64,000 nt of DNA from an uncultured SAR86 cluster bacterium (GTDB taxonomy: Bacteria > Pseudomonadota > Gammaproteobacteria > Magnimaribacterales > D2472), in NCBI GenBank assembly GCA_943788515.1, contig CALSQM010000001.1, positions 1 through 64,000 of the forward strand. Direction: 5' to 3'. Both the position numbers and the translations under genes were made by a program. Positions 62,416-64,000 of the stretch are shown piece by piece. The notes under the pieces were generated by a model. That model worked only from the letters and a program-made list of their open reading frames with translations, did not search any database and was not told the DNA's origin. The first letter of the stretch is position 1; each line of letters opens with the position of its first letter.

Positions 62416-63644
62416 TTAGAACCACTGGAGGGAGGGGAGTTATCTCACCAGAGAATTTTTCATAGCTAGTTTCTATAGGATCAAAAAATGGCAATATGTA
62501 TTTCAATGCGATTAATGGTTAAAAAAGAGGCATCACCATTATCACCAAGTACAATTTTATCTTCCTTGGGCTGGCCAAAGATAATTTGGGGCAAGGGGAG
62601 TATTCCATCCCAAAAAATATCCGGCATGTCCCCACCAGATATTTCAAATAAAATTTTAGCTAACTCACCTGTTTCAAGGTCTGGGTTATATCCAGATTTG
62701 CCAAATCTATTTCCATGAATCTGAATTGATCTTGGGTGAGGATAATAGCTTTCATCATCTGTATCATAACCATAAGTTACAACAGCAATATTTATAGTGT
62801 CATTATCTCCAATGTCATTATCAAATATTTCAACATGTGAATTCGCTTGAATAATAATCCCTGACCCTCTTGGGACCTCTCCAACAATATTCCCCTCAGG
62901 AGCAAAGTTATCTGTATTATTATTCACTGATTTATTATTAAAGACCCTAATATGGTGACCGCCTTGCTGTGGAATATCAGGTAAGTCAAAAACCAATATT
63001 CCGCCTGTGTTATTGGAAGCATAATTATTAAACACATCTGCATAATAGGAATTCTCAATCTCTATTCCTGCTACATTAAATTCAGCAATTGAATTTTTTA
63101 CAATTATATTCTCTGACTGCCCTACATAAATACCAGCGTCAGATGCCCCAATAGCTACACATGAGTCTATAAGTACATTTTTTGATTCGACTGGATATAA
63201 ACCATAGGCTCCATTTTCTGAGCTAGGCCCTCCAGTCCATTCGGTACGAACTCTAATAAAGCTTATTCCATCAACACCTTTAACTTTTATAGCATCCCCT
63301 TTGCATTTTCTACAGCAAAGTCCCTAAGAATTACATTATCAGAGGTTACTGAAAGCCCTTGAGCACCAGAGAGCTGATTTTTAAATGATAAGAACAGTTT
63401 CATCAATTCCCTCGCCTTCTAGAACAAGGTTATTAACATCAATAGAAAGGCTATCTTCAAGCTCATATAGTCCAGCTGATAAGTGAATAATATCACCTGG
63501 GCTGGCAAGAATGAGGGCTTCTTGTATTTCTGTGTAAGGATCCTCAGACGGAGAGATATAAACAGTGCTTGCAAAGCAAACAGTGCTGAGCAGTCCTAGA
63601 CAATAAAGTCTAAATTGCTTCAGGAATATCTTCAAAGCTTTCAA
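62402..63644 (-). CDS. Parallel beta-helix repeat protein (TIGR03805-like), with indels near 62510, 63300 and 63390
   Basis: Reconstructed: signal peptide, 'YTEIQEALILASPGDIIHLSAGLYELEDSLSI...VTSDNVILRDFAVENAKGDAIKVKGVDGISFIRVRTEWTGG...SYEKFSGEITPLPPVVLSETL*'. Confidence 0.75.
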
Positions 63645-64000
63645 GAGGTTTCTTTAGCTCACCCCAATCACACTCAAAGTCATCTGGAGCATGCTCATAC
63701 TCGAGCAAGCCTAATGCTTCAAATTTTGGTCTTACTGAATCAGTTAATAAACCAATTCTTGATAGATTAGGTATAACTCTTGAGAACAAGAAGTTTCTAA
63801 ACATTTCGAATGACTTTGTATTCATTGAGAATTCTCTTGCTTCTTCTTCTGTCATTTTTAGAAATCTTTGCTCAGCCTTTGTATTTATTAATCTTTCTCT
63901 AGAAATAACACATGCTTCATAAGCAAACTGAGCTCTATCTTCTATTTCTTCTGGAGTTAAAGTTTTGATATAGTCTTCTAAATAGTTAATACCAAAAGTT
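63610..64000 (-). CDS. Uncharacterised protein, 5' end outside window
   Basis: Open frame to window edge: 'TFGINYLEDYIKTLTPEEIEDRAQFAYEACVISRERLINTKAEQRFLKMTEEEAREF...'; helical, overlaps the beta-helix ORF start. Confidence 0.5.
   Translation of the reverse strand, partial: TFGINYLEDYIKTLTPEEIEDRAQFAYEACVISRERLINTKAEQRFLKMTEEEAREFSMNTKSFEMFRNFLFSRVIPNLSRIGLLTDSVRPKFEALGLLEYEHAPDDFECDWGELKKPLESFEDIPEAI

Overview
This is a low-GC window of bacterial chromosome, densely coding, that looks like a streamlined marine gammaproteobacterium (SAR86-like by gene content; this is inference). The first ~33 kb is mostly housekeeping in recognisable gammaproteobacterial order: folB-folK; cca-apaH-rsmA-pdxA-surA-lptD; amgK-murU-rpe; trpEGDC; coq7-purD-purH-fis; rsmE-gshB-tonB-ruvX; dnaG-rpoD; tRNA-Ile2. 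From ~31.8 kb onward it is more accessory: mntR with a divergent MntX-like membrane protein, a GcvT/DmdA-like demethylase, two sterol-desaturase-family paralogs, an amidohydrolase, a sugar locus (GPH transporter, Gfo/Idh-AKR fusion, GH3), a betaine-homocysteine methyltransferase, hflX, a Fur-boxed TonB receptor, oxyR/katG, cysE, a type II pantothenate kinase, an M1 peptidase, a Bax-inhibitor-1 protein, and a beta-helix/diheme-cytochrome locus. Strongest non-coding observations: (1) a SAM-II-like riboswitch just upstream of the BHMT gene; (2) a near-exact E. coli-type MntR operator core (TAGCAAAGGCTA) in the promoter of a two-repeat membrane protein divergent from mntR; (3) a palindromic Fur box upstream of the TonB receptor. 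About a dozen single-base frameshifts, almost all +1 insertions, lie only in the last 30 kb. They suggest consensus errors or local gene decay. No CRISPR array, transposase or prophage was seen.
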